In this document: in pieces, positions 20,052-30,519 of the stretch
How the letters are laid out: each line of letters starts with the position of its first letter
Position numbering within the stretch: the stretch's first letter is position 1
DNA from: Sporosarcina sp.
GTDB taxonomy: Bacteria > Bacillota > Bacilli > Bacillales_A > Planococcaceae
DNA length: 64,000 nt
Assembly (NCBI RefSeq): GCF_029257255.1
Contig: NZ_JARICI010000014.1
Span: 31,765-95,764, forward strand
Reading direction: 5' to 3'
Notes under the pieces: generated by a model
Told to the model about the DNA's origin: nothing
Database searches by the model: none
What the model saw: the letters and a program-made list of their open reading frames with translations, nothing else
Made by a program: the position numbers and the translations under genes

Positions 20052-20281
20052 GTCTGTTCCTCCTGTATTATGATCTATTACTCTCTTAAATCATACTCCT
20101 GCTTACTAGGAATATGCAAAAGAAAAAAGGATGACTTTTTAAGGTTAAAATAAATAATTCTCACAGTGAATAGTACATTCTTCCTTATTTACCTAGAGAG
20201 GATTACGAGTCCTGCAGATTGTTTGTGTATAAAGATTTCACAAGGGTGGATTGCTATTGCTTAGATTAATTCGTTGGTTTT

Positions 20282-20700
20282 CTAATGACTGAATACGTAT
20301 TTGTGCTGATCTACTTGTCTGTAATTCATCCTTTTGGCTAAAGAGAATACGTCGTTCTTCTTCATACTGTTTTTTAATCTCTGTGCGTAATAATCATTCC
20401 CGCCAGACAAGTCTGCTATTTTTCCATTCAGCACGGAAAGTTTTTTATTGAAATCATCCAGTGCTTCCTCATATTGGCGGTTCGTATAATTGCCAATGGG
20501 ATTCATCCTACTGATCTCTAATATCTTTTTATCAATAATGGATTGATTATTATGCCTTTCATACAAATAAGCGTCCTCCATTAATATATTTTCATAAGAA
20601 CGATACTTCAACTGCGCTTTTCGGTCTGCCAGGAGATATTCTTGCTCTTTCTGAATCTTCACAAGATCTTTTGTTACACAAGAGGTGGAAGCGAAAATGA
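20282..20700 (-). pseudogene. Possible decayed lipoprotein gene (5' end missing)
   Basis: Lipobox-like FASTSC followed by charged helical protein, but no start codon near the signal region; the ORF-track 5' extension runs through a terminator hairpin at ~20.8 kb. Confidence 0.35.
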
Positions 20701-21213
20701 TTACGGAAAAAATACCTTTGGATGAGTATTTGTGCAGGGGGATGGAGTTGATGACTGTTCCATCTTGAGCAGTTATAGAATACGAAAAGCTCTGCAGGTT
20801 ATGCAGAGCTTTTTGATTGTGAATGGTACCAGATACACACACAATTAAACATGGGCATTCTCTGTATCGTAGTGGTATGCATATAGTAAGAAAAGTCCGG
20901 GTGCAGTAAACAACCAGTCGATACTGCTGACATCGCATGAAGTATAGTCGGCCAGTCTTACGATAGTTTTGGCATAGGAGAAACTCCACTGTTAAATGCC
21001 GTCCAGTAGAGGAGAGTTGCTTTTTTATTCATGTAGAATAATCATCGCCTCACTAGCAACTGCCGCTGATGCGAAGAACATTCCTTAATTGAATCATATG
21101 TCTAACTAACTGGATATAACAGAAGGCCGCTGCGATGGATGAAGCTGTTTGCGCATTTCTAAGCCGTTCTCATCTTCAGTTTGGCAAGGCGAACGAGTAT
21201 TATGTATACCATC

Positions 21214-21765
21214 TTATCCATCATACTCCTCCGCCAACTCCTTCATTTCGATTTTCACCTGAAAGCCTTCAAATGCCATCAGGAGGCCGCCGACTTCTTC
21301 CCAGTTATATGGTTTACCGTCTATAATGACGAGCGGTGCTTCGCTGTCGGTTTCATTATAGGAAAGCACGCCTTTTAAGTGATGCTCTTTGACAGCAGTG
21401 TACGGCTGGCCGTTTGAATACTTTCCTGTTTTAAGATAAGTCTTCAATAGGCCTCTCTTGGTCTTTGCTTTCAACTTATCGAACAGTATGTGCTGATCGG
21501 CATCTAACTCTCCGTCCACTGCAAATTCATAGCCGTGCTCCCATCGTTCGCGGGCTGTCAGCAGAATTGCCGTTCCCATGAGCAGACGTTCCACTTCGAA
21601 AATACGCTGAGTATCATTTGTATCAGCAACGGAAAATGTATTAGGCAGCTCGGGCAGGTCTACGTCAAGTTTCTCCGCCATTATGGCATTATAGCAATCC
21701 ATGCAAAGTGGCTGTCCGTCGTACTGTACGTGCACCGCATCGATGCCGCAAATCGTACATTTCAT
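21214..21765 (-). CDS. Hypothetical protein with N-terminal zinc-ribbon-like CxxC...CxxC
   Basis: MKCTICGIDAVHVQYDGQPLCMDCYNAIMAEK; start moved from 21792. Confidence 0.65.
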   Translation of the reverse strand: MKCTICGIDAVHVQYDGQPLCMDCYNAIMAEKLDVDLPELPNTFSVADTNDTQRIFEVERLLMGTAILLTARERWEHGYEFAVDGELDADQHILFDKLKAKTKRGLLKTYLKTGKYSNGQPYTAVKEHHLKGVLSYNETDSEAPLVIIDGKPYNWEEVGGLLMAFEGFQVKIEMKELAEEYDG

Positions 21766-21972
21766 GTAAATCACTCCGTTTTTTATGTTCATTTTATCAC
21801 AACCGTTACTTTAATTTAATCATTCTCTCAAACTGGTTTTCCAGAAAGAATTGATATGTTTGCGTCCTGCATACTGCAAAGTCGATAATGAATTTTTTTA
21901 AATAATTGTGTAGAGACTTGTTTGAAATAGAATTTTAGAAACAGTGCTTATACTCATCAGAATCATCCAGTG

Positions 21973-22839
21973 TCAGGTCAAAGCAGGCTTCTTATTCTTC
22001 AAAAACATATAAAAAGAAGCACCGAAAATAATGAAATAGCCCAAGATGCTGTAAAGATCAGGCACTTGGCCAAGGAAAGAGAGGCCGAGCAGAGCGGTGA
22101 AGACGACCGTGAAGTAGTTGAATACTGAAATGTCCTTGGCGGGCGCAAATTTGTACGCGAGTGTGATACCGAACTGGCCGATGGTCGCAAATACCCCGCC
22201 GAGCAGTAAATACACTGTCTGCTGCATTGTCATCGGCTCATAGTTGTAGATGACGAACGGCAAAAGCACAACCGTCGTGAATCCTGAAAAGTAGAAGACG
22301 ACTGTATAAAACTGCTCCCGGTCGCCCAGTGCACGAAGCGCAGTATAGGCGGCGCCGGCAAAGACAGCGGACATTATTCCTGCTGCGTAGGGTACGATAT
22401 CGAGCGAAAATGAAGGCTTGATAATAAACAGCGTACCGAGAAACGCAGCGATGATGCTGTATATCTGGTACGGTTTCACAGTTTCCTTTAAAAAAATGGC
22501 TGCAAATATGATCGTGAAAAATGGACTCATTTTATTGAGCATATCTGCGTCTGCCATGACGAGATGATCGATTGCATAAAACAGCAGAATAATTCCGATC
22601 ATGCCGAGTGTCGACCGCAGCAGCAGGAGCGGCTGGTTTTCCCGTTTGCCAAAGAAACGTTCTTTGAAATGGAGTACGAAAAAGAAGGATATAATCATCG
22701 ACACGCCGTTCCGGAATATCGTTTTTTGTAGCGTTGGCACGTCGCCAGATAATTTAACGAACAGCGTCATGATAGAGAAGCCGAACGCAGAGAGTAAGAT
22801 GAGTAAAATCCCTTTATTTTGATTAGTCATAGTTGTCAC
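21973..22839 (-). CDS. DMT-superfamily (EamA) transporter
   Basis: Ten predicted TM segments, EamA-like repeats (LLLRSTLGMIGIILLFYAIDHLVMADADMLNKMSPFFTIIFAAIFLKE). Confidence 0.88.
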   Translation of the reverse strand: MTTMTNQNKGILLILLSAFGFSIMTLFVKLSGDVPTLQKTIFRNGVSMIISFFFVLHFKERFFGKRENQPLLLLRSTLGMIGIILLFYAIDHLVMADADMLNKMSPFFTIIFAAIFLKETVKPYQIYSIIAAFLGTLFIIKPSFSLDIVPYAAGIMSAVFAGAAYTALRALGDREQFYTVVFYFSGFTTVVLLPFVIYNYEPMTMQQTVYLLLGGVFATIGQFGITLAYKFAPAKDISVFNYFTVVFTALLGLSFLGQVPDLYSILGYFIIFGASFYMFLKNKKPALT

Positions 22840-23105
22840 CTGTCCTTATTGTGTCCGGTATGTATGATAGCATGAAGTGAAGAGTTTTTGTACCATCTTA
22901 CATAGCGTTAAGAGAAACCCTTCGAACGGACACTTACTATTGCTCAAACAGTAGATGTCAATGTCTTGAACTTACTCCATCCTGTGTTATTTGAAATTAG
23001 AAGCAAACATGTAATATTCAGGGTTTTCAACTCATAACCAATTTGAGAAGCAGTTGAACGGGCTTGTGTTTGGGAGATAAATGAAAATCTTCATTGATTT
23101 TGGGG

Positions 23106-23230
23106 CTTATTCCTTCGCATCCATCCTGCTAGCTATGCATCAGGAAGAAGTTCTAGAAGTCTATAGCCTGTATCATTTGGCTGAGCGAGCTTTAAAGATT
23201 AGCTACAGGATCCTCGAACAACCAGAATAG
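23106..23230 (+). pseudogene. comM/yifB internal fragment
   Basis: SFASILLAMHQEEVLEVYSLYHLAERALKISYRILEQPE aligns to SAFSSILPDMTQEDALEVYSLFHLAREKQGLSLRPPYRQP of comM. Confidence 0.7.
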
Positions 23231-23302
23231 GTAACATCCATTCACAAAATATGGCGATATAAATCGAAATGGAATAAAATTCATTTTCACTCACTATATC
23301 GA

Positions 23303-24010
23303 TTGAAAGTTCATTTTATAAGTTTACGAAAGCCTAATTCAATGTATTGCCGCCCAATAAGGAAAGGGAATTCAATATTTTATAAGGTGCTTTGTGCCAT
23401 TGTATTGCTGTTTACAACAATCGCACCTGCAAACGTTATGGCGAGTTTGCAGACTCAAAATGATTACAGTATTACGGTCTTCCCGGGAGCAGAGGGCAGA
23501 ACACTTACAAATGCTGAAGTGTACATGCGTACAGCTAATCGCGGATGGATAAATTTTAATCAAGTAATGGAAAATGGAAACATTCAACTGAAAACTAATA
23601 CGGAAGGTTTGCCTTCTACTTCTAAGGTATTGTTGAATATCCGTTATGTAGAGAATGAAAAACAGTATCAACTGATTGAAGAAGTGATACTGACAAAAGA
23701 ACAAAATCAGTTTACGATACCAAATTCGGAATCACTATACGTTCTTACTGAAAACAACTGCTCGGAAATTAAACGAACTGTCGCATTCGCTACTGTGCTA
23801 GTACCGTCATACACTTCTCCAATAACAGTCGATCCGAACAAAGACCTATCAGAAAATCAAGAATTGAAATTAGTAGCAAAGGTATCTGAAGGACAGTCTT
23901 CATCGCTTTCTAAGCCTGTTACGGTGAAATACAGCCCGGATGTTCCGGAAATTAAGGATCCTCTTTCGAAACGGCCGGAAATGACCGTAAAATCATGGCT
24001 TTTCGTCTGA
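23303..24010 (+). CDS. Secreted hypothetical protein
   Basis: Hydrophobic N-terminal segment FYKVLCAIVLLFTTIAPANVMA; beta-rich rest; start uncertain. Confidence 0.5.
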   Translation: MKVHFISLRKPNSMYCRPIRKGNSIFYKVLCAIVLLFTTIAPANVMASLQTQNDYSITVFPGAEGRTLTNAEVYMRTANRGWINFNQVMENGNIQLKTNTEGLPSTSKVLLNIRYVENEKQYQLIEEVILTKEQNQFTIPNSESLYVLTENNCSEIKRTVAFATVLVPSYTSPITVDPNKDLSENQELKLVAKVSEGQSSSLSKPVTVKYSPDVPEIKDPLSKRPEMTVKSWLFV

Positions 24011-24107
24011 TAAAAATCGAATCCTTCCCTCAGCTTCCTTGATGAATTTTTTCATCGTGCAGCGCTGCTGATGACGATACAGACTTCACGCCGTTGTCGG
24101 AATAGCG

Positions 24108-24155
24108 TGCGAACTAGATGGTGCGCAGGCACCCCTCGAACTATTGAAATGAAAG
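24108..24155 (+). repeat. Degenerate REP-like element
   Basis: GTTGTCGGAATAGCGTGCGAACTAGATGGTGCGCAGGCACCC. Confidence 0.45.
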
Positions 24156-24159
24156 GAAA

Positions 24160-24208
24160 GAAAGACTTCTGATCGATACAAATCAGAAGTCTTTCTTTCT
24201 TTTTTTAG
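24160..24208. terminator. Long perfect hairpin terminator
   Basis: AAAGAAAGACTTCTGATcgatacaaATCAGAAGTCTTTCTTT then T-run. Confidence 0.75.
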
Positions 24209-24214
24209 TTCGGT

Positions 24215-24253
24215 TGTCAGAATTGTGTCTGAATTGTGTGGCACACAGGCACC
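24215..24253 (+). repeat. REP-like element copy
   Basis: TGTCAGAATTGTGTCTGAATTGTGTGGCACACAGGCACC. Confidence 0.7.
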
Positions 24254-24393
24254 ACCAGGGTATTTCGACAAAAACTTTATGAACAATAAAGAATCAAAGA
24301 ACAGTAAATTCTTTACCGCCTAAATATTGTGTACGATTCATTTGTGATTATACTGAATATTGTACCAACACAATTACAGGGGGGGAATTAAAT

Positions 24394-25431
24394 ATGAAGC
24401 AAAAAAAGAATTTATTTTTAATTATTATGCTGTTGACTTTGGGAGCGATTTTAACAGCGTGTTCCAGTGGCGACGGGAAAGAAGCAGAAAAGCCTGCTGT
24501 TGGTGGAAGTGATGCTGCGGCAGGCGACTGGAAACCGACGAAGCCAATCGAGTTCATTGCTCCATCTGGTGCTGGCGGTGGGTGGGATACAACAGCTCGT
24601 GCCTCTTCAAAAGTTTTGGAAGAAGAGAAAATAGTTGAACAGCGTTTTGCGGTAGTGAATAAGCCGGGTGGCGGAGGAGCGATTGGCTGGTCTTATATTG
24701 ACAGCAAAGATACGGACGACCATCTGTTATTTGCAACATCGCCGCCGATTATGTTCGTTCCGTTGAATAATCAGTCGGACCTCGGTCATCAGGATTTTAC
24801 CCCGATTGCAGCACTTACTGCAGATTACGGTGCGTTTCTTGTGAAAGCGGATTCGCCATTTGACACAATGAATGATCTTGTGGAAGCGATGAAAAAAGAT
24901 CCGACTTCCATTTCAGTAGTGGGTACTTCTTCTCCGGGCAGTATGGATCACATGCAGTTCGTCAAAGCGGTCCATGCAGCAGGTGTTGATGCGAAGTCAG
25001 TCAAGTACGTATCCTCTCAAGATTCAGCTGGCATGACCATGCTGCTCGGCGGTCAGGTGGAAGTGTACTCTACAGATGTTGGTGAGGCAGTGGAGCAATA
25101 CAGAGCAGGCAATGTAAAAGTTCTTGCCGTGACTGCTGAAGAGCGGATTGAAGGAGATGTGGTTTCAGAGTTCCCAACATTAAAAGAACAAGATATCGAT
25201 GATTCATTCGTTATTTGGCGCGGTATTATGGGACCGAAAAACATGAGTAAAGAAGCAGCAGCCTTCTATGAAAACGCTTTAAAGGAAATGTCTGAAACGG
25301 AAGCCTGGAAAGCTGAACTTGAGCGTTACGGATGGGATGGTAACTGGATGGGCAGCGAAGAATTCAAATCGTTTCTGGATAAAGACTATGAATCTATAAA
25401 ATCTTTGATGGAAGAAATGGGACTCAGATAA
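24394..25431 (+). CDS. tctC: Tripartite tricarboxylate transporter substrate-binding lipoprotein (TctC)
   Basis: Lipobox LTACSS; PIEFIAPSGAGGGWDTTARA...NKPGGGGAIGWSYI typical of Bug/TctC. Confidence 0.93.
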   Translation: MKQKKNLFLIIMLLTLGAILTACSSGDGKEAEKPAVGGSDAAAGDWKPTKPIEFIAPSGAGGGWDTTARASSKVLEEEKIVEQRFAVVNKPGGGGAIGWSYIDSKDTDDHLLFATSPPIMFVPLNNQSDLGHQDFTPIAALTADYGAFLVKADSPFDTMNDLVEAMKKDPTSISVVGTSSPGSMDHMQFVKAVHAAGVDAKSVKYVSSQDSAGMTMLLGGQVEVYSTDVGEAVEQYRAGNVKVLAVTAEERIEGDVVSEFPTLKEQDIDDSFVIWRGIMGPKNMSKEAAAFYENALKEMSETEAWKAELERYGWDGNWMGSEEFKSFLDKDYESIKSLMEEMGLR

Positions 25432-25540
25432 GACAAGAACGATTAGATGAAGGATGGTCTTTCTCCATCCTTCATTTTTTAAATGAAGGCTTATACAACC
25501 TCCATGACGAAAAACTTCGCGTATAAAAAGGAGTGTATTT

Positions 25541-25999
25541 ATGTTACGGACAATGGATCGGAAAGTATCTTTGATCATTATGGCTTTGGCAATATTCTAT
25601 TTGATTTTGAGCTATCGTTTACCAAAGTTAGCCTTTACTAAAGTGGATGCAGATGTACTGCCTTTAGGATTGGGATATCTTTTGTTAGGGCTGGCGGTTA
25701 TTCTATTCATTCAAAACAAACCTGAGACGGAAGAGCAAAAGGAAAGGCGAAAGATAAAAAAGGAAGATCTCAACCTGTTGCTTGTGACGCTGGCTGCTCT
25801 TATTTTATATGTCTTTTGTTTAGAATTTTTAGGCTTTGTCATTACCACTATCGTGTTTCTTTCACTAACGATGAGAATGTACGGGTACATGAACTGGATG
25901 CGTAATATAATCGTGTCCTTCGTTTTTACTTTCGTTCTCTATCTTTCATTTAACTACTTATTGAAAATTTTTCTTCCGCAGGGAATTTTGCCATTTTAA
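25541..25999 (+). CDS. tctB: Tripartite tricarboxylate transporter small membrane subunit (TctB)
   Basis: Four TM, position between tctC and tctA. Confidence 0.85.
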   Translation: MLRTMDRKVSLIIMALAIFYLILSYRLPKLAFTKVDADVLPLGLGYLLLGLAVILFIQNKPETEEQKERRKIKKEDLNLLLVTLAALILYVFCLEFLGFVITTIVFLSLTMRMYGYMNWMRNIIVSFVFTFVLYLSFNYLLKIFLPQGILPF

Positions 26000-26018
26000 A
26001 AAGAGAGGAAGTTAACAG

Positions 26019-27524
26019 ATGAGTACAATCGACAGCATACTATATGGTTTTGAAGTAGCTCTTACTTGGCAGAATATCATGTTTGTCTTTATAGGAGTGC
26101 TGGCTGGTACTGTAATCGGCATGTTGCCCGGATTAGGTCCAATCAGTGCGATTGCAGTAATGATTCCATTAAGCTATGGCATGCCGGCTTCTTCGGCATT
26201 AATTTTAATGGCTGGTGTGTATTATGGAGCTATATTCGGAGGATCCACTTCATCCGTTTTGCTGAATGCACCGGGGATTGCATCAACAGTCGCCACTACG
26301 TTTGATGGCTATCCGCTCGCCAGGCAGGGAAAGGCGGGAAAGGCATTGGCCACAGCTGCAGTGGCCTCCTTTATCGGAGGTACGTTTGCAACAATCGGTC
26401 TTATGCTGGTTGCCCCGCAGTTATCCAAGGTGGCTCTGTCATTTGGCCCTTCTGAATATTTCGCACTGATGTTGCTGGGCTTGACTGCAATTGCTTCCCT
26501 GTCAGAGGGTTCCACTGTAAAGGCCTTTATTTCCGCTACTGTCGGAATTATGGTTGCCACAATTGGAATTGACAGTCAGACGGGTACACAGCGGTTTACA
26601 TTTGGAGCAACTAAACTACTAGACGGCATTGACTTCTTGGTCATTGCACTTGGTCTCTTTGCACTTGCCGAAGTCACCACGCTCATTATTAGCCGTAAGG
26701 AAAGCTTGTTCCAAAAAGGCAGCAATATTGGCAGTTTGAAGATTACAAAGGAAGAAGTTAAGGAAATGGCAGCTCCAGTTGGAAGACAATCGGTAATGGG
26801 TTTTTTCATTGGAGTTTTACCAGGTGCCGGAGCCACTATTGCTTCCTTCCTTGCCTACATCACTGAGAAAAAACTCTCGAAAAATCCCGATTCCTTTGGT
26901 AAAGGAAATATCGTCGGGGTGGCAGCTCCTGAATCAGCGAATAACGCGGCGGCAGGCGGATCATTCGTTCCATTGCTAACATTGGGTATTCCAGGATCAG
27001 GAACAACAGCCATTATGCTGGGGGCTTTGCTTGTAGTCGGTGTCCAGCCGGGACCTATGCTATTAACGGATCATCCCGATGTTTTCTGGGGTGTCATTGC
27101 GAGTATGTATATTGGGAATATCATGCTCCTTGTTTTGAACTTACCGTTAATTCCGTATTTAGCCAGAATTCTTTATATTCCAAAAGGGATGCTTATATCT
27201 TTAATATTGATTTTCTGTCTGGTCGGTGTTTATGGCGTCAACTTCAGCCAATTTGACTTATATGTCTTGATTATTTTTGGAGTAATCGGTTATTTAATGC
27301 GTATCCTTTCATTCCCGGCCGCTCCCTTTATATTGGCTTTCATCCTTGGTGGGATGATGGAGCAGTCGTTTCGACAGGCGTTGACTATTTCCAATGGCAA
27401 TCTCAGCATTTTTGTCGAGCGTCCTGTATCTCTGGCGCTGTTGCTGGTCGCATTAGCATCTTTGTTTGTTCCTCTCATTCTTGGGAAACTTACAAAACGT
27501 AAAAATGGTGCCAACGCTGCTTGA
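26019..27524 (+). CDS. tctA: Tripartite tricarboxylate transporter large membrane subunit (TctA)
   Basis: GMLPGLGPISAIAVMIPLSYGMPASSALILMAGVYYGAIFGGSTSSVLLNAPG is the TctA signature. Confidence 0.96.
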   Translation: MSTIDSILYGFEVALTWQNIMFVFIGVLAGTVIGMLPGLGPISAIAVMIPLSYGMPASSALILMAGVYYGAIFGGSTSSVLLNAPGIASTVATTFDGYPLARQGKAGKALATAAVASFIGGTFATIGLMLVAPQLSKVALSFGPSEYFALMLLGLTAIASLSEGSTVKAFISATVGIMVATIGIDSQTGTQRFTFGATKLLDGIDFLVIALGLFALAEVTTLIISRKESLFQKGSNIGSLKITKEEVKEMAAPVGRQSVMGFFIGVLPGAGATIASFLAYITEKKLSKNPDSFGKGNIVGVAAPESANNAAAGGSFVPLLTLGIPGSGTTAIMLGALLVVGVQPGPMLLTDHPDVFWGVIASMYIGNIMLLVLNLPLIPYLARILYIPKGMLISLILIFCLVGVYGVNFSQFDLYVLIIFGVIGYLMRILSFPAAPFILAFILGGMMEQSFRQALTISNGNLSIFVERPVSLALLLVALASLFVPLILGKLTKRKNGANAA

Positions 27525-27548
27525 TTTAGAATGGTGGAGGGGAGACAG

Positions 27549-27790
27549 ATGCCGCTTTCCGTTTCAATGAAGCTTAGACTTGGTTTAGTTCTTGCTCAAA
27601 TAGTCACAGATAACATCAAAGATATTTCTGAACAGACTAATATGCTCGCGCTGAATGCAGCGATTGAAGCTTCACGTGCAGGTGAAAGTGGAAATGGGTT
27701 TGCTGTTGTTGCCGAGGAGGTTGGAAGGCTAGCGGGACAAACTAAAACAGAACAGGCGGCAGGAAATACATCGCCTGTTCTGTTTCATTG
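27549..27790 (+). pseudogene. Internally deleted methyl-accepting chemotaxis protein (N-terminus joined to signalling tip)
   Basis: [14 protein letters not shown] joined directly to [51 protein letters not shown]; runs into a terminator. Confidence 0.65.
27745..27786. terminator. Bidirectional terminator between tct and citST-like operons
   Basis: AACAGAACAGGCGgcaggaaatacatCGCCTGTTCTGTT. Confidence 0.75.
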
Positions 27791-27807
27791 TTCAACATCT
27801 AAATGGA

Positions 27808-28491
27808 CTACACCTTGCGATAGAGGCGTTCCGGTCTACCAACTTGGCCGTATGCTAACTCCGCTGAAATGTCACCTAAAGACACCATGTATTCTAAGTA
27901 GCGGCGTGTCGTGGTCCGGCTCAGTCCGATTTGCTTTCCGAAGTTTTCGGCAGTTATTCCATCCAGGCTGAATGCAGATATTTTCTCTTGCACTTTCTGA
28001 AGAGTCAGTGGGTCGATGCCTTTGGGAATAATATGTTCTTGTTCACTGTTCTCGCGTACGCCTTGCAACAGCAGGTCAACACTTTCTTGCGTGATAGTAT
28101 CCGTTGTAATAAGCTGCCGTCTATATTCAGCGTACTTTCGCAATGTTGTCTCAAAACGGTCATATAAGAAGGGCTTAATGATATAATCGATGACACCTCC
28201 CCGGATGGCTTCTTGAACGGTCTCTACCTCCTGTGCTGCCGTGATCAGAATGATATCTACTTCTCTGAAATACTTGCGCAAATGCCAAAGAACGTCCAGC
28301 CCATTACCATCTGGGAAATAAACGTCCAGAAGAACTAGGTCCGGTTGCAGCTTCGGTAATTCTTGCATTGCTTCTTTCACAGTGGAAGTTATCCCGCATA
28401 CTTCAAAGCCATCTACTTTCTCAGTATATTTTTTATTTATATTGGCTACGCGAAAATCATCTTCTATAATCAGCACTCGAATCGTGTCCAT
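27808..28491 (-). CDS. CitT/DctR-type response regulator
   Basis: Receiver domain ([20 protein letters not shown]...[17 protein letters not shown]) plus C-terminal HTH ([21 protein letters not shown]). Confidence 0.92.
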   Translation of the reverse strand: MDTIRVLIIEDDFRVANINKKYTEKVDGFEVCGITSTVKEAMQELPKLQPDLVLLDVYFPDGNGLDVLWHLRKYFREVDIILITAAQEVETVQEAIRGGVIDYIIKPFLYDRFETTLRKYAEYRRQLITTDTITQESVDLLLQGVRENSEQEHIIPKGIDPLTLQKVQEKISAFSLDGITAENFGKQIGLSRTTTRRYLEYMVSLGDISAELAYGQVGRPERLYRKV

Positions 28492-30102
28492 TTAAACTCC
28501 TCCTTTTGGAATGACCACCAGGAAAGCGAGACCTCCCAGTTCACTTTCTGAAATAGTGATATAGCCATTCAAGTATTGCAGGGCCTGATCTACCAGGAAT
28601 AACCCATGCCCCCGGTCCGTCCCCTGTTTTGTACTGAAACCTCTAGTAAACAGCAAGTCTTGATCTTCCTCAGAAAGTCCATTTCCTGAATCTTCAATCT
28701 CAAAAATAAAATCATTACCCAAATCGGTCATGAACAGATGAACTTCCCTTTGTGAAGAGCCGGAATCAAGAATCGCTTCAAACGCATTATCTAACAGGTT
28801 ACCAAGAATTGTTACCAACTTTTCTCTTTGTATATGAGAGGGAAGATCCCTCAGGCTACTGTCCTTGTCTATAACGAAATCGACTTGTAGCTCATGTGCA
28901 CGATTATACTTACCGAGCAGGATGGCACTGATCAACTTGTCTGGTACAGCCTCAAGCAGAAATTGGATGAGATCCTGATAGTTATTAGCTTCTTTGTTAA
29001 TGATTTTCAATGCTTCCTGGTAGGATTCTAATTGAATCAGACCTGAAATAGTGTATAGTTTATTTGCGTATTCATGAGTTTGAGAGCGCAGTACGCCGGC
29101 ATATTGCTGCACTTGTGATAGCTCTCTCGACAATTGCTCGATATACGTTTTCTTCTGGAAACTGGCAACGACTCCGGTAATTTTTCCGTTTGCTCGAATA
29201 GGTACCCGACTGACGATAATTGGATTATTATTAATAATAATTTCTTGGTTGTAATGATTTTTGCCGTCCCGTAAAACATCCAATAATTTAGTCTCGGGCA
29301 ATAAATCCAGAATATGACTCTGTGCAATATAACTACTAGTATTAATATTCAATATTTTGTAAGCGGCTTCATTTATGGTCGAGATATACCCCTGATCATT
29401 GATTGCAATGATACCCTCATGTACGGATTCCAGAATCGCACTCCGTTCCTGAAAGAGTCTTCCTATTTGTTTAGGTTCAAGACCGAATATCGCCCGTTTT
29501 ACTTCTTTCGAAATTAGAAATGCACCAATGATGGAAACCCCGAGTAACAGGATGACAAACAAAATGATCTGGTTTTCATATTGCTGAGCAGTTTCGTGCA
29601 CTGCAGTGTTTAAGATCCCTACAGAGACAAGTCCCACAATCTCTCCATTGTTATCGAAGATTGGGACTTTCCCTCGAATAGAGGGTCCGAGCGTTCCTTC
29701 AGATTTAGATATGTAGGAGGTTCCTTCGTTCAGGGCAATGTAATTGTCCCCGCCTACCATCTTCTTTCCTATCTTATCTTCATTCGGATGAGAATAGCGT
29801 ATGCTCTCTTTGTTCCCAACTACGATAAATTCGGCACCTGATTTCAGGCGAATCTCATCTGCCAGAGGCTGGATGATTTCAGCAGGATTCTGTTCATTAA
29901 ACGCCGACTTTATTGAAGGAATGGAAGCAACTGCCTCCGCTACATTCAATGCACTTTTTCCAATCTGGGCCTCTACTGACTTGGTTAAAATAGAGTTGAA
30001 TGAAGTACCTAACACCGTAACCACTATGAGAAAAAGGCCCATGATTAATAATACTAACTTTGTTTGCAAAGTGAAATTATTTATGTGGTTCCATAATCGC
30101 AT
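28492..30102 (-). CDS. CitA/DcuS-type sensor histidine kinase
   Basis: Periplasmic PAS-like sensor, PAS, H-box region RSQTHEYANKLYTISGLIQL, HATPase (LGNLLDNAFEAI...GNGLSEEDQDLLFTRGFSTK). Confidence 0.93.
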   Translation of the reverse strand: MRLWNHINNFTLQTKLVLLIMGLFLIVVTVLGTSFNSILTKSVEAQIGKSALNVAEAVASIPSIKSAFNEQNPAEIIQPLADEIRLKSGAEFIVVGNKESIRYSHPNEDKIGKKMVGGDNYIALNEGTSYISKSEGTLGPSIRGKVPIFDNNGEIVGLVSVGILNTAVHETAQQYENQIILFVILLLGVSIIGAFLISKEVKRAIFGLEPKQIGRLFQERSAILESVHEGIIAINDQGYISTINEAAYKILNINTSSYIAQSHILDLLPETKLLDVLRDGKNHYNQEIIINNNPIIVSRVPIRANGKITGVVASFQKKTYIEQLSRELSQVQQYAGVLRSQTHEYANKLYTISGLIQLESYQEALKIINKEANNYQDLIQFLLEAVPDKLISAILLGKYNRAHELQVDFVIDKDSSLRDLPSHIQREKLVTILGNLLDNAFEAILDSGSSQREVHLFMTDLGNDFIFEIEDSGNGLSEEDQDLLFTRGFSTKQGTDRGHGLFLVDQALQYLNGYITISESELGGLAFLVVIPKGGV

Positions 30103-30391
30103 TCTTCACACCTGTTTTTCCATTTGATTTTAAATAAGTCATACTGCTCATGACAATGCAAAAGTGTCCCACGTTCTGTTGTTAACTTCTATTATGTCGT
30201 TAAATATCCAAATTTGCAATATAATCCCCACTTTTTTAACCGTTGCTATGTGTGGTGCGGTACTTTCTGTCCGTCTTTGTCAATAGTGGATTTTTCTATA
30301 ACTGCAGACTGATTGAGAAGAGGTTTTCAAAAATGCTGGCGAAGGACAGTGGATTTGCCCCTGGTTTAAAATAGGGAGATTTTGATGTTTA

Positions 30392-30431
30392 TTGACAGAA
30401 TAGTGTCCGAATTGTGTGGCACACAGGCACC
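30392..30431 (+). repeat. REP-like element copy
   Basis: TTGACAGAATAGTGTCCGAATTGTGTGGCACACAGGCACC. Confidence 0.65.
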
Positions 30432-30487
30432 TTCAGGACCATGTGCTCAAATAAACATAATGAAGTGTTCATTTTTGATCCCACCTA

Positions 30488-30517
30488 TTGACAACAAAAA
30501 ATCTTATCTGTTAAACT
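30488..30517 (+). promoter_or_regulatory. Putative rbs operon promoter
   Basis: -35 TTGACA (30488-30493), 18 bp spacer, -10-like TAAACT, immediately upstream of a large palindrome. Confidence 0.5.
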
Positions 30518-30519
30518 GT

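Noticed and set aside
20690-20989. N-terminal extension of the 20282-20989 ORF
   Set aside because: Runs through a terminator hairpin (AAAAGCTCTGCAggttaTGCAGAGCTTTTT) and lacks protein-like features.
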